Source: Microbacterium sp. Leaf159 (GTDB lineage: Bacteria > Actinomycetota > Actinomycetes > Actinomycetales > Microbacteriaceae). Taken from it: a stretch of DNA of 64,000 bases. A program made the position numbers and the translations under genes. Of this stretch, positions 11,233 to 19,303 are shown one piece after another (position 1 is the first letter of the stretch; the number at the start of each line of letters is the position of its first letter). Under the pieces are notes generated by a model. It had not been told where the DNA came from. It did not search any database and saw only the letters and a program-made list of their open reading frames with translations. Where the stretch lies: the NCBI RefSeq assembly GCF_001423615.1, contig NZ_LMOU01000001.1, positions 1,471,104 through 1,535,103 of the forward strand, in the 5' to 3' direction.

Positions 11233-11901
11233 TCAGTCGAACCGCGTGGTCACGAGGATCGGGCGGTGGTCACTCAGCCCCTGGGGCAGCGTGGTGACGC
11301 GTTGGATCTCGAAGCCGACCGACGTCGCGAAGTCGTAGTGACCGCGGAAGACCCGGTAGCGCGTGTAGGTGTGGTCGTCGCTCATCGTGAGCGCGTAACC
11401 GTGCTCGCGGACCGTCTTGCCGAGGTTCTCCTTGAACACCGGATAGTTGTAGTCCCCGACCATCAGCTGCGGCAGTCCCTCGCCGAGGGTCGCGAGCTCC
11501 GTGAGGGCTGCGCGGATCTGGTGGCGCCTGAGCGAGTTCAGCGCGGTGAGCGGCGCCGCGTGGAACGAGGCCGCGATGAAGTCCCGGCCCGCGTCGATGT
11601 CCCGGAGCCGCGCGCCGAGCACGCGCTCGTGCGCGGGCTTCGCGATCCGGTCGTGCAGCGACTTCTTCAGCTCGATCGTCCGGATGCCCTGGAGGTGGAA
11701 CTCGCTCGCGCGGTAGAACATCGCGAGGCCGAGTCGGTTCCCCTGCGTCGCATCCGCGAGTGCGAGGTCGCCGATGGTCTCGGGCAGATCAGCGACGTCG
11801 CACTCCTGAAGGCAGAGGATGTCGGGGTCGTGCTCCGAAGCCAGCGCGGCGAGTTCTCCGACGGCGCGGTGCTTCTGCAGGTTGTACGAGATGACCTTCA
11901 T
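11233..11901 (-). CDS. Endonuclease/exonuclease/phosphatase (EEP) family protein
   Basis: A 222-residue metal-dependent hydrolase of the EEP fold. The catalytic elements are visible: E33 in LQECD, D150 and N152 in VGDYNYP, and D211-H212 in SDHRP. The family includes DNA repair nucleases, sphingomyelinases and phosphatases, and nothing here fixes the substrate. There is no signal peptide, so it is probably cytoplasmic. It stands alone, upstream of rplM on the same strand. A GAGG sequence lies 5 nt before the ATG. Confidence 0.85.
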   Translation of the reverse strand: MKVISYNLQKHRAVGELAALASEHDPDILCLQECDVADLPETIGDLALADATQGNRLGLAMFYRASEFHLQGIRTIELKKSLHDRIAKPAHERVLGARLRDIDAGRDFIAASFHAAPLTALNSLRRHQIRAALTELATLGEGLPQLMVGDYNYPVFKENLGKTVREHGYALTMSDDHTYTRYRVFRGHYDFATSVGFEIQRVTTLPQGLSDHRPILVTTRFD

Positions 11902-11976
11902 CGCACCTCACGGTAGTCCGTCAGGCTTGGATTCCGGTGGCAATAGTCGATCCTTCGCATGAAAGTCAGCTCCGCG

Positions 11977-12870
11977 TCACTCGTCGTAGCCCCATCGGAT
12001 GCCGAGCACACCCGGCCCGAACCCGTGCTGCACGAGATGGACGGAGCCGCTGTGCACCGGCCGCATCGATGACGAGTACTCGTCCTCCGTCTCGACGTAC
12101 TCCTCGCACCAGCTCGGCAGCGCGTCGGGGTGGAAACGCACCCAGACGAGACTCTCGCGAGCCGGCCTCGAGGTGGCGTGCCAGGCGGACTGCCGCGGCG
12201 GGTACCCGGCGGGAAACGTCTCGGTGAACTCGAACAGGGTGGTCTCCCCCGTCTCGATCGGTTCGTCGAGCGCGATCACCACGCCGGAGAGCAGTCGGCC
12301 GGGGTGCAGGTACTCGCGGTCGACGCGTCCGCCCACGACATCGGAGATCACCGACATCACATCGGTCTCGATCGGGGCGACGTCGATCAGTGGCACCTCG
12401 GAGATCGTCCCCTTCGTCGACTGCACGAGACAGCGCATGATCACGCTCTCGACGGCCCCCGAGGCACCCACGAACACGGTGACGTGGGTGGAGAGGTCGC
12501 GAAGCGCATCCTGTGGCGCGGCGCGCAGCTCTTTCAGCGTCTCCTCGGTTTCGCGCTGTTCCCGCTCCTCGTCGAACGGCAGTCGCGGCGGCGCCACGGG
12601 GCCCAGACGAGTGGGCGTGCGCAGCAGAGCGCCCAGATGACCGCGATCCAGACCGAGGTGGTCCTCGATGCCGTCGACCACGCTCAGCGACTGCGCTCCT
12701 TCGGCCTGCCGATCGCCGGAGCGCCAGTAGCTCAGTGTCGCCATCGAGACCGGGTTGCCGTCGTCGATCAACTGACTCCGCAGGCGCGCGAGGGTGATGC
12801 CCCGTTCAGAGATCGCCGCACGGAGCGCAGCGGCGAACGCGCTGCCCTGATCGTCGATCCGCTCCGTCAC
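11977..12870 (-). CDS. HTH-type (XRE-like) regulator with a large C-terminal domain
   Basis: The GTG start at 12870 has a GGGGGA ribosome site and gives 297 residues. Residues 10-80 look like a lambda-repressor-type HTH (ISERGITLARLRSQL ... VSMATLSYWRSGDRQ) in which a turn-helix picks the operator. Residues 100-297 form a beta-rich domain with no motif I recognise. A conserved actinobacterial protein of this shape is likely, but the ligand and targets are unknown. A longer reading frame to 13029 has arginine-rich shadow composition and was not used. Confidence 0.8.
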   Translation of the reverse strand: MTERIDDQGSAFAAALRAAISERGITLARLRSQLIDDGNPVSMATLSYWRSGDRQAEGAQSLSVVDGIEDHLGLDRGHLGALLRTPTRLGPVAPPRLPFDEEREQRETEETLKELRAAPQDALRDLSTHVTVFVGASGAVESVIMRCLVQSTKGTISEVPLIDVAPIETDVMSVISDVVGGRVDREYLHPGRLLSGVVIALDEPIETGETTLFEFTETFPAGYPPRQSAWHATSRPARESLVWVRFHPDALPSWCEEYVETEDEYSSSMRPVHSGSVHLVQHGFGPGVLGIRWGYDE

Positions 12871-13000
12871 AGTTCCCCCGCCGCAGTGTGAATACGCCGT
12901 CCGTAATATCAGCATACGGTTCAGCAGCGCCACACCCCTCGGGCTGCACGAGTCGTCACCGCCGCGGATGGACTGGGGCCCGTCGCGGCGGCTCCCGCAT

Positions 13001-13030
13001 CGTGGCCGCCTTCGGGGGAAGGCGGCCACG
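13001..13030. terminator. Hairpin terminator after truA
   Basis: Perfect 12-bp arms CGTGGCCGCCTT (13001-13012) and AAGGCGGCCACG (13019-13030) with a 6-nt G-rich loop. It lies about 70 bases downstream of the truA stop and about 130 bases upstream of the HTH regulator start. There is no T-run, as is common in high-GC actinobacteria. Confidence 0.7.
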
Positions 13031-13102
13031 AATCGGTCATCGGCGCCGTCGGCGCTCCCGGGCGAACTTGCTCGTCTCGTCGCCGACGCGACCGACGTCG
13101 TC

Positions 13103-13951
13103 TTACGCGGTCGTGCTGTCGCGCCGGGCGCGCGTCTGCTCGGCCCTGGCCGAGAGCAGGTCGTCGGCGGGGTATCCGACCTCGGTGAGCGTCAGTCCTC
13201 TGGCCGCCAGCACCTTGAATTCGCTGGTCCTCGTGAGTTCGTCGCGCAGCACGGCCACATCGCCGACGTCGAGTCGCCCCTCGCCCACCGCCACGCACGC
13301 GCCGACGAGAGCACGCACCATGCTGTGACAGAAGGCGTCGGCCTTGACCTCGGCGACGAGCACGCCCTCGGCGTCCCGGGCCCAGCGGTAGTCCAACAGC
13401 GTCCGGATGGTCGTGGCCTCTTCGCGCGGCTTGCAGTAGGCCGCGAAGTCGTGGAGTCCGATCAGCGTCCGCGCCGCGGCATCCATCGCGTCGCCGTCGA
13501 GCACGCCCCTATGCGAGGTGGTGTCATGCCGACGGAGCGGGTCGAACCCTGCGGCCTCGTCGGCGAGCCGGTAGCGGTATCGGCGCCAGACCGCCGAGAA
13601 GCGGGCATCGAACCCCTCGGGCGCGATCGAGCTGCGCGTCACGGTGGCATCGGGGTATGCACCCAGGACTCCGCGCATGCGCCGGGCGATCGACGCCGCA
13701 GGATCCTGCGGAGTGCGGCCCTGTCGCGATTCGATGCGCGCCCACTGCTCGTCGTCGAGGTCGACGTGCGCGACCTGCCCCTGGGCATGAACACCCGCAT
13801 CCGTGCGCCCGGCGACCACGAACTGCACGTCGGAGCCGACGATGCGAGCGAGCGCCGCTTCGAGAGTCCCCTGCACCGTGCGCAGGGTCGGCTGCTTGGC
13901 CCACCCGCGGAAGTGGGTGCCGTCGTAGGCGATGTCGAGCCGGATGCGCAC
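13103..13951 (-). CDS. truA: tRNA pseudouridine(38-40) synthase TruA
   Basis: Isomerises uridines 38-40 of the tRNA anticodon stem. It is 282 residues, full length, starting MRIRLDIAYDGTHFRGW. The catalytic aspartate is in AGRTDAGVHAQGQ (near residue 51), and FCHSMVRALVG lies in the C-terminal half. The GTG start has no ribosome site; TAGGCT (minus strand, 13958-13963) ends 6 nt before it, the same box and spacing as acpS. It is followed by a strong hairpin. Confidence 0.96.
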   Translation of the reverse strand: MRIRLDIAYDGTHFRGWAKQPTLRTVQGTLEAALARIVGSDVQFVVAGRTDAGVHAQGQVAHVDLDDEQWARIESRQGRTPQDPAASIARRMRGVLGAYPDATVTRSSIAPEGFDARFSAVWRRYRYRLADEAAGFDPLRRHDTTSHRGVLDGDAMDAAARTLIGLHDFAAYCKPREEATTIRTLLDYRWARDAEGVLVAEVKADAFCHSMVRALVGACVAVGEGRLDVGDVAVLRDELTRTSEFKVLAARGLTLTEVGYPADDLLSARAEQTRARRDSTTA

Positions 13952-13992
13952 GCATAAAGCCTAGGGCGTACCTGCGACCCGCTTCGAAGCGG

Positions 13993-15534
13993 TCAGATGC
14001 CGCCGTCGATCGAGCGGATGATGTCGCCAGGCTCGTCGGGCACCATGACCTGTGTGTCGCGGTTGAGGCTCTCGCCCCGGAAGAACCTCTTCGACCGCGG
14101 GAAGAGGTACCAGAGGAACATGAGCACCAGCCCGAACGCGAGCGAGCCGATGCCGATCACGAACGTGCCGCCGATGCCGAACAGCACGGTGTAGCCGTAG
14201 TCGACGTCCCACATGTCGATCGCCGACTGCACGAACGCGCCGGTCAGCATGAGGCCGCCGATCAAGGGGAACAGCCCCTTGAAGAAGAAGTCCCTGGCCG
14301 AGGTCGTGAGGTCCTTGCGGAAGTACCAGACGCAGGCGAAACCGGTGATGGCGTAGTAGAACGCGATCGCGAGACCGAGCGACAGGATCGAGTCCTGCAG
14401 GATGTTGTCGCTGATCAGAGTCATGCCGACGTAATACGCCGAAGCCACCACACCCATGACGATCGTCGAGAACGACGGCGTCTTGTAGGTCGGGTGCACG
14501 TCCTTGAACTTCGCGGGAAGGGCACGGTAGACGCCCATCGCGAGCGTCCCGCGGGCCGTGGGGAGGATCGTCGTCTGCGTCGACGAGATCGCCGAGATGA
14601 TCACAGCGACGACGAGCATCCAGCCGAACGGGCCGAGCAGACCGTCTTTGATGGCGAGGAAGAAGTCGTCGGCGTTGGCCTCGTTGCCGAGACCCGTGCC
14701 GGTGTCGCCGAGTCCGGCGTACATCATCGCCGCGATCGTGACGCCGACGTAGGTGAACAGCAGGATGACGGTGGTCAGCAGCGCCGCGCGGCCCGGGATC
14801 TTCTTCGGGTCCTTCGTCTCTTCGTTCAGGGCGAGGCAGGTGTCCCACCCCCAGTAGATGAAGAGCGCGAGCAGGATCGATTCGGTGAAGCCCGACCACG
14901 AGGTGAACCCGAACGGGTTGAGCCACTCGAGATCGAACGGGGTCGGGTTCGGCGCCGTGCCGGCGAAGAACTGCCAGAGGGCCGCGACGACGAAGATCGC
15001 GAGGGCGAGGTACTGGATGCCGAGCAGGATGTTCTGGATGCGCTCGCCGATCTCGACGCCGCGCCAGCTCACCCAGGTCATGGAGGCGATGAAGAGCACA
15101 GCGACGAGGATGATCCGCCAGTCGTTGTTCTCGAGGTCGAACCCGATCAACGACCAGAAGTAGACCGAGGCGATCTGGGCGAGGTTGGCGAGCACGACCA
15201 TGCCGGCGACGGCGACGCCCCAGCCGCCCATCCAGCCCACCCACGGGCCGAAAGCCTTCGTGCCCCACGTGAACGTGGTGCCGCAGTCGGGCACGGCGTT
15301 GTTCAGCTCGCGGTAGGCGAACGCGATCAGCAGCATCGGCACGAACGCGATGATGAAGGCGATCGGCGCCTGCGCTCCCACTGCGAGCACCACGAATCCG
15401 AGCGTCGCGACGAGTGAATACACCGGCGCGGTGGACGCGAGCCCGATGACCGTGGAACCCCACAGCCCGAGCGAACCGGTGGCGAGCCCCTTGCCTTCGG
15501 GGCGTTCGAGATGGATCGGCGTCGTAGCTGACAT
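13993..15534 (-). CDS. APC-superfamily amino acid permease
   Basis: 513-residue membrane protein with about 12-14 hydrophobic segments starting near residue 24 (GLWGSTVIGLASTAPVYSLV). The helix-break motif GSTVIGLAS and the YRELNNAVPDCGTTFTWGTKAFGPWVG stretch (residues 72-98) are typical of actinobacterial amino acid/polyamine permeases. By family it is a cation- or substrate-coupled importer or exchanger in the cytoplasmic membrane. Substrate is unknown. It stands alone; its start is about 100 bases from the end of the HxlR gene on the same strand. Confidence 0.9.
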   Translation of the reverse strand: MSATTPIHLERPEGKGLATGSLGLWGSTVIGLASTAPVYSLVATLGFVVLAVGAQAPIAFIIAFVPMLLIAFAYRELNNAVPDCGTTFTWGTKAFGPWVGWMGGWGVAVAGMVVLANLAQIASVYFWSLIGFDLENNDWRIILVAVLFIASMTWVSWRGVEIGERIQNILLGIQYLALAIFVVAALWQFFAGTAPNPTPFDLEWLNPFGFTSWSGFTESILLALFIYWGWDTCLALNEETKDPKKIPGRAALLTTVILLFTYVGVTIAAMMYAGLGDTGTGLGNEANADDFFLAIKDGLLGPFGWMLVVAVIISAISSTQTTILPTARGTLAMGVYRALPAKFKDVHPTYKTPSFSTIVMGVVASAYYVGMTLISDNILQDSILSLGLAIAFYYAITGFACVWYFRKDLTTSARDFFFKGLFPLIGGLMLTGAFVQSAIDMWDVDYGYTVLFGIGGTFVIGIGSLAFGLVLMFLWYLFPRSKRFFRGESLNRDTQVMVPDEPGDIIRSIDGGI

Positions 15535-15632
15535 GTTCAGAACATACGGCTACTGCGGTTATCGCGTCAATCGTTTTCTCAGACCGATGGATTTCGTGGA
15601 AATCACTGCATCCGACCGATGGAATCCGTTGA

Positions 15633-15998
15633 CTATCCTCGACCGGTCATGGTGTCGGCATGATCGGCCACCCACTCGACGAGCGGCAGCATCCGCTCCA
15701 TCAGGTCTCGGCCCAGCGGCGTCAGGCTGTACTCCACGTGCGGGGGCACCGTCGGGAAGGATTCCCGATGCACGAGTCCGTCGTCTGCGAGGGTGCGCAG
15801 CGTCGAGGCGAGCATCTTCTCGCTGATGCCGCCGACCTCGCGCCGCAGCTCGCCCCAGCGGCGGGTCCCATCGGACAGCGAGGAGAGCACGAGCACACCC
15901 CACTTGCTCATCACATGATCGAGGATCACGCGAGTACTGCAGCCGGGCTCGAAGATCTGCGGTGTGGACTCCCGGATCTGCGCATAACTAACCGTCAT
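15633..15998 (-). CDS. HxlR-family transcriptional regulator
   Basis: 121-residue winged-helix protein with the HxlR core: GCSTRVILDHVMSKWGVLVL, then RRWGELRREVGGISEKMLASTLRTL and the wing with HVEYSLTPLGR. A cysteine at position 20, just before the domain, could be redox-sensing as in some members, but this is inference. It diverges from the NmrA-type reductase gene. The ATG lies 6 nt after TAAGGT, inside a repeat likely to be its own operator, so it is probably leaderless and autoregulated. Confidence 0.9.
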   Translation of the reverse strand: MTVSYAQIRESTPQIFEPGCSTRVILDHVMSKWGVLVLSSLSDGTRRWGELRREVGGISEKMLASTLRTLADDGLVHRESFPTVPPHVEYSLTPLGRDLMERMLPLVEWVADHADTMTGRG

Positions 15999-16026
15999 GT
16001 ATGTACCTTACTTCAAAGTGGGTACC
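15999..16026. promoter_or_regulatory. Divergent promoter and likely HxlR operator
   Basis: GTACC at 16003-16007 and GGTACC at 16021-16026 form the ends of an imperfect inverted repeat with the half sites GTACCTTACTT and (reversed) GTACCCACTTT. The minus-strand -10 box of the HxlR gene (TAAGGT) falls inside the left half. Position and symmetry suggest binding by the adjacent HxlR protein; this is inferred, not shown. Confidence 0.55.
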
Positions 16027-16092
16027 TACTCCATGGAATGTTCCGCTCCCGCCTCGCGGTTGTGGGTCATGTCACCTACGAAAGGACACCCC

Positions 16093-16938
16093 ATGACCAT
16101 CCTCGTCACCGGCGCCACTGGCAACCTCGGACGCCTCGTCATCGCCAGCCTCCTCGAGCGCGGCGCGGACCCGCAGTCGATCATCGCCGGTGCCCGCGAC
16201 GTCACCAGGGCTGAGAGCCTCGGCGTGCGAGCCGCCCGCCTCGACTACACCGACCCCTCCTCGATCGCGGCAGCTCTCGACGGTGTCGACTCCGTCCTGC
16301 TGATCTCGGGCTCCGAGGTCGGACAGCGCGTCGCGCAGCACGAGGCGGTCATCGACGCCGCCAAGGATGCCGGGGTCACGAAGTTCGTCTACACCAGTGC
16401 TCCGAAGGCGACGACGAGCGACCTCGTCCTCGCCCCCGAGCACAAGGCGACCGAGGAGCTCATCCAGGCTTCGGGCCTCCCCGCCGTGATCCTGCGCAAC
16501 AACTGGTACACCGAGAACTACGCCGCAGACCTGGCCCGCGCCGCCGAGACGGGTGTTCTCGCCGCGGGTGTCGGCGACGGACGGGTCGCCTCCGCGAGCC
16601 GCAAGGACTTCGCTGATGCCGCAGCCGTCGTCCTGCTCGAGGACGGCCACATCGGCCAGGTGTATGAGCTCGGCGGCGATGTGGCGTGGAACTACGACGA
16701 CCTCGCTGCGGCGATCGCGGAGATCTCCGGGCGTGAAGTGACCTATCAGCCGCTGACGGCGGACGATCAGCGTGCCGGTCTCCTGGCAGCGGGCCTCGAT
16801 GAGGGCACCGCCGGATTCGTGGTCGCCCTGGACGCCGGCATCGCCTCCGGCGCACTCGCCGACAGCGACGGCACTCTCGCGCGCCTCATCGGCCGGCCGA
16901 CGACGCCGCTCGTCGACGGCCTGCGCGCGATCGCCTGA
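16093..16938 (+). CDS. NmrA/SDR-type NAD(P)H-binding protein (quinone oxidoreductase-like)
   Basis: 281 residues. The Rossmann nucleotide loop VTGATGNLG lies at residues 4-12, and the body resembles NAD(P)H:quinone oxidoreductase 2 / NmrA-like proteins (VLLISGSEVGQRVAQHE, FVYTSAPKA, LRNNWYTENY). The ATG has an AAAGGA ribosome site 7 nt upstream; earlier in-frame starts would overlap the operator. Control by the divergent HxlR regulator fits the common pairing of HxlR with quinone- or electrophile-response reductases. Confidence 0.88.
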   Translation: MTILVTGATGNLGRLVIASLLERGADPQSIIAGARDVTRAESLGVRAARLDYTDPSSIAAALDGVDSVLLISGSEVGQRVAQHEAVIDAAKDAGVTKFVYTSAPKATTSDLVLAPEHKATEELIQASGLPAVILRNNWYTENYAADLARAAETGVLAAGVGDGRVASASRKDFADAAAVVLLEDGHIGQVYELGGDVAWNYDDLAAAIAEISGREVTYQPLTADDQRAGLLAAGLDEGTAGFVVALDAGIASGALADSDGTLARLIGRPTTPLVDGLRAIA

Positions 16939-16972
16939 CCCTCGGGGCTCGTGCAGAGCCTCCGCACACCAA

Positions 16973-17005
16973 GAGGCGCCGATCTTCACCCAAGATCGGC
17001 GCCTC
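16973..17005. terminator. Bidirectional terminator hairpin
   Basis: Perfect 14-bp arms GAGGCGCCGATCTT (16973-16986) and AAGATCGGCGCCTC (16992-17005) with a 5-nt loop, placed between the convergent ends of the NmrA-type gene and the Asp23-cluster genes. Confidence 0.85.
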
Positions 17006-17022
17006 CCCGTGCTCACGCGGAC

Positions 17023-17379
17023 TCAGTCCGACGATGCCTCCCGAGGATGGACATACGCGATCGTGAGCACGATGTCGGCGAGCGCCAGGCCGTCAGCGGT
17101 GAGGGTCCGCTCGACCACTGCACGCACCTCGCGGAGCGTGTCGACGGCGCCCGCCGAGTATTCGATCCCGAGCGACGCTTCGACCTGCGCGGCGTCTCCG
17201 GAGATCCGCACCGCGACGAGAGGTTCGTCGGAGCGGTTGATTCCGAGCGCGACCGCGCTCGTGCCGACGAGATTCGAGATCAGCGAACCGGCGCGGTAGA
17301 GACTGCGGACGCCTGACGTGGCGAGCACCGCCGCCTCCACACGCTCCGCGAGATCCTCGTGCTGCGCTGTGGTCGTCAT
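17023..17379 (-). CDS. Hypothetical protein of the Asp23 cluster
   Basis: 118 residues, soluble, alpha/beta, no cysteines. The central part (residues 60-115: EPLVAVRISGDAAQVEASLG, then TLREVRAVVERTL) resembles the Asp23/Gls24 pattern of a beta strand followed by an amphipathic helix and a final strand (ADIVLTIAYV), so it may be a shortened, diverged Asp23-type protein. Its start overlaps the upstream Asp23 gene by four bases (ATGA), and it is the last gene of the sigma-factor operon. Confidence 0.8.
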   Translation of the reverse strand: MTTTAQHEDLAERVEAAVLATSGVRSLYRAGSLISNLVGTSAVALGINRSDEPLVAVRISGDAAQVEASLGIEYSAGAVDTLREVRAVVERTLTADGLALADIVLTIAYVHPREASSD

Positions 17380-17999
17380 GACTTCTCCTCCGTCGGGTCG
17401 CTGACCCTCTGGACATCACGCACCGTGATGTCGATTCCGGTCAGAACGAGATCGGTGTGCCTGTGCACGCGCTCGCCCACCTCTTGGCGCAGCCGTTCGA
17501 CAGCCGCGGGGATCGACTCGCCGTACAGGGCGTTCACCTCGATGGCGATCCGAATCGGCACACCCACGGTCGTGACGTCGCCGTCGAGGGTCGAGTGACC
17601 GACGAGGATTCCGGGGACGGCGTTCTCCGCAGAGCGGATCAGGCCGCGGACGGCCCCCTCGGTGATCCCGAAGTCGACGCCCGTCTCCGGCTCGTCGAAC
17701 GGGATACGGCGGCCGGCACGAGCATCCAGAGCGATCCCGCTGAGGATGCGGTCGACCCAGCTGTCGTCGACCTCCGGCATCGCCGCGGCATCCGCCTCCA
17801 TCAGCTGCCCGCCCAACCCGCGCAGACGCTCGAGCGCGTCGAGCGCGAGCTGACATCCGGGCGAGCCCTCGATATCGGGGTCGGCCGGCAGCCGCCCCGC
17901 CTCGAGGTAGTCGGTCAGCTCTTCGAGCGTGTGTCCGTCGAGATCGCTCGGTTCGAGACCGAGCTGACGCACGTCGGGAGTCTCCTGCTCTTCAGTCAT
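17376..17999 (-). CDS. Asp23/Gls24-family protein, long form
   Basis: 207 residues. The N-terminal 80 residues are acidic and helical (LEELTDYLEAGRLPADPDIEGSPGC), and the C-terminal half (about 105-200) carries the Asp23-like pattern with strand-helix units (GVPIRIAIEVNALYGESIPAAVERLRQEV) and the closing strand TGIDITVRDV. In Firmicutes Asp23 is a membrane-associated envelope-stress protein; the actinobacterial role is less clear. The start overlaps the sigma factor stop by four bases, so both are made from one message. Confidence 0.82.
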   Translation of the reverse strand: MTEEQETPDVRQLGLEPSDLDGHTLEELTDYLEAGRLPADPDIEGSPGCQLALDALERLRGLGGQLMEADAAAMPEVDDSWVDRILSGIALDARAGRRIPFDEPETGVDFGITEGAVRGLIRSAENAVPGILVGHSTLDGDVTTVGVPIRIAIEVNALYGESIPAAVERLRQEVGERVHRHTDLVLTGIDITVRDVQRVSDPTEEKS

Positions 18000-18562
18000 C
18001 GCCACGCCTCCATCCGCACGATCATGAACTTTCGGGCTCTGGCGAGAAGCCCACGGGCGGTCGAGACCGAGATCTCCAGCTCCGCGGCGATCTCGTCGTA
18101 CGAGTACCCGCCCATCTCGCGGAGCACCCAGCACTCGCGCTGTGCGGCGGGCAGCTCCTGCAGAGCCGCGCCCAGCGCCGCCACGCCCTCGCGCGCCTCG
18201 ACGACCCGCGCAGGCGAGTCCTTCGAGGGGGCCGCCTGCTCCATGTCGTCCACGTCGAGTGTCGGGCGCAGCGCACGGATGCGATCCACCGCCTTGCGGC
18301 TCACGATCCTCATCAGCCAGCTTTTGACCTTCGCCGGGTCGTCGAGCTCCGAGAAGCGCTGCCACGCGGTCACGAACGTCTCCTGCACGATGTCGTCGAC
18401 GTCGGCGGAGGCGTTCAGCATCCGGTGCGTGTATGCGCGCATCATCGGCGTGTACCTGCGGACGAGCACCGCGAACGCGGCGACATCGCCGTCCATCGCG
18501 CGTCCGGCGACGATTCGATCGTCAGCCTGCTCGAGAGCAGTGCGGAATCGTTCCCCAGCCAT
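17996..18562 (-). CDS. RNA polymerase sigma factor, ECF type
   Basis: 188 residues. Region 2 is visible as FAVLVRRYTPMMRAYTHRML ... DDIVQETFVTAWQRF ... VKSWLMRIVSRKAVDRIR, and region 4 as LQELPAAQRECWVLREMGGYSYDEIAAELEISVSTARGLLARARK. An AAAAGGAG ribosome site precedes the ATG. There is no anti-sigma gene next to it; instead it is followed with overlaps by two Asp23-type genes, and a third Asp23 gene lies upstream. This suggests the factor directs, or is governed by, the Asp23 envelope response. Confidence 0.92.
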   Translation of the reverse strand: MAGERFRTALEQADDRIVAGRAMDGDVAAFAVLVRRYTPMMRAYTHRMLNASADVDDIVQETFVTAWQRFSELDDPAKVKSWLMRIVSRKAVDRIRALRPTLDVDDMEQAAPSKDSPARVVEAREGVAALGAALQELPAAQRECWVLREMGGYSYDEIAAELEISVSTARGLLARARKFMIVRMEAWR

Positions 18563-18685
18563 GCGTCGACTCCTTTTCCTATGCCCCTGAATAGATTCGG
18601 AGCGAACCGGCCATCGGATGGGATCGATGATCCGATGGCGGGTTCACGAGGTGGTGATCCGATCACTCGTCCACACCTCGAGGGG

Positions 18686-19150
18686 TCACAGGACACGCGC
18701 CTCCGCACCACCGTCGAGGTCCACATCATCGGCCGGCTCGTCGTCGGCCGGGATGTGCACATCGTTGATCGTCACGTTGACCTCGACTGCCTGCTTGCCG
18801 ACGTATTCGGCCATCGCGAGGGAGATCGCCGCTCGCACGTCGTCAGCGACCTTGTGCAGTGCGGCCGGGTACTCGGCGACGATGGTGACGTCGACGGCGA
18901 CCTGGGTCTCTCCGACCTCGACGCTGATGCCCTGCGAGAGGTCGGTCGAGTTGAGCGCGTCGCGGATGGCGCCGACCGCGCGGGCCGCTCCCCCGCCGAG
19001 GGCATACACACCGGGCACCTCGCGAGCCGCGATGCCGGCGATCTTCGCGACGACACCGTTCTCGATGATGGTCTGACCTGTCGACGGCGCGCCCGCCTCG
19101 GTCGGCACGACCTGGACCTTCGACCGGGTGCTGTTCGTCACGTTCGCCAT
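18686..19150 (-). CDS. Asp23/Gls24-family envelope stress protein
   Basis: 154 residues, canonical Asp23 fold: GQTIIENGVVAKIAGIAAREVPGVYAL, then GISVEVGETQVAVDVTIVAEYPAALHKVADDVRAAISLAMAEYVG and a final VNVTINDVHIP. The start at 19150 has AAGGAG 6-7 nt upstream; an ATG five codons earlier contains that ribosome site and is rejected. The C-terminus is acidic. It is upstream of, and on the same strand as, the ECF sigma factor, across a 123-base gap that may hold an internal promoter. Confidence 0.92.
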   Translation of the reverse strand: MANVTNSTRSKVQVVPTEAGAPSTGQTIIENGVVAKIAGIAAREVPGVYALGGGAARAVGAIRDALNSTDLSQGISVEVGETQVAVDVTIVAEYPAALHKVADDVRAAISLAMAEYVGKQAVEVNVTINDVHIPADDEPADDVDLDGGAEARVL

Positions 19151-19283
19151 GATGCGCTCCTTCATCCGAGTGTCCGCCTCCTCGAGGGTGCGGGTCGCAG
19201 TGCCGCGACACCACTAAGACGGATGCTACGAACGATTCGTCACAAAGTGCTCCGAGAATTCTTCACAGTGCACTCTTAGGTTC

Positions 19284-19303
19284 AGAGTGCAATATTGCAC
19301 TCT
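19284..19303. promoter_or_regulatory. 20-bp perfect palindrome, likely TetR operator
   Basis: AGAGTGCAATATTGCACTCT is fully symmetric and ends on the base before the ATG of the TetR gene. Half sites recur on both sides: AGTGCACTCT (19267-19276) and GAGAGTGCA (19310-19318, inside the first codons). The AT-rich centre could be the -10 box, so binding would block transcription of the repressor and the exporter. Confidence 0.75.

Noticed and set aside
13657..15417. Open frame of 586 codons antisense to the APC permease
   Set aside because: Charged low-complexity translation produced by reading membrane-helix codons backwards.
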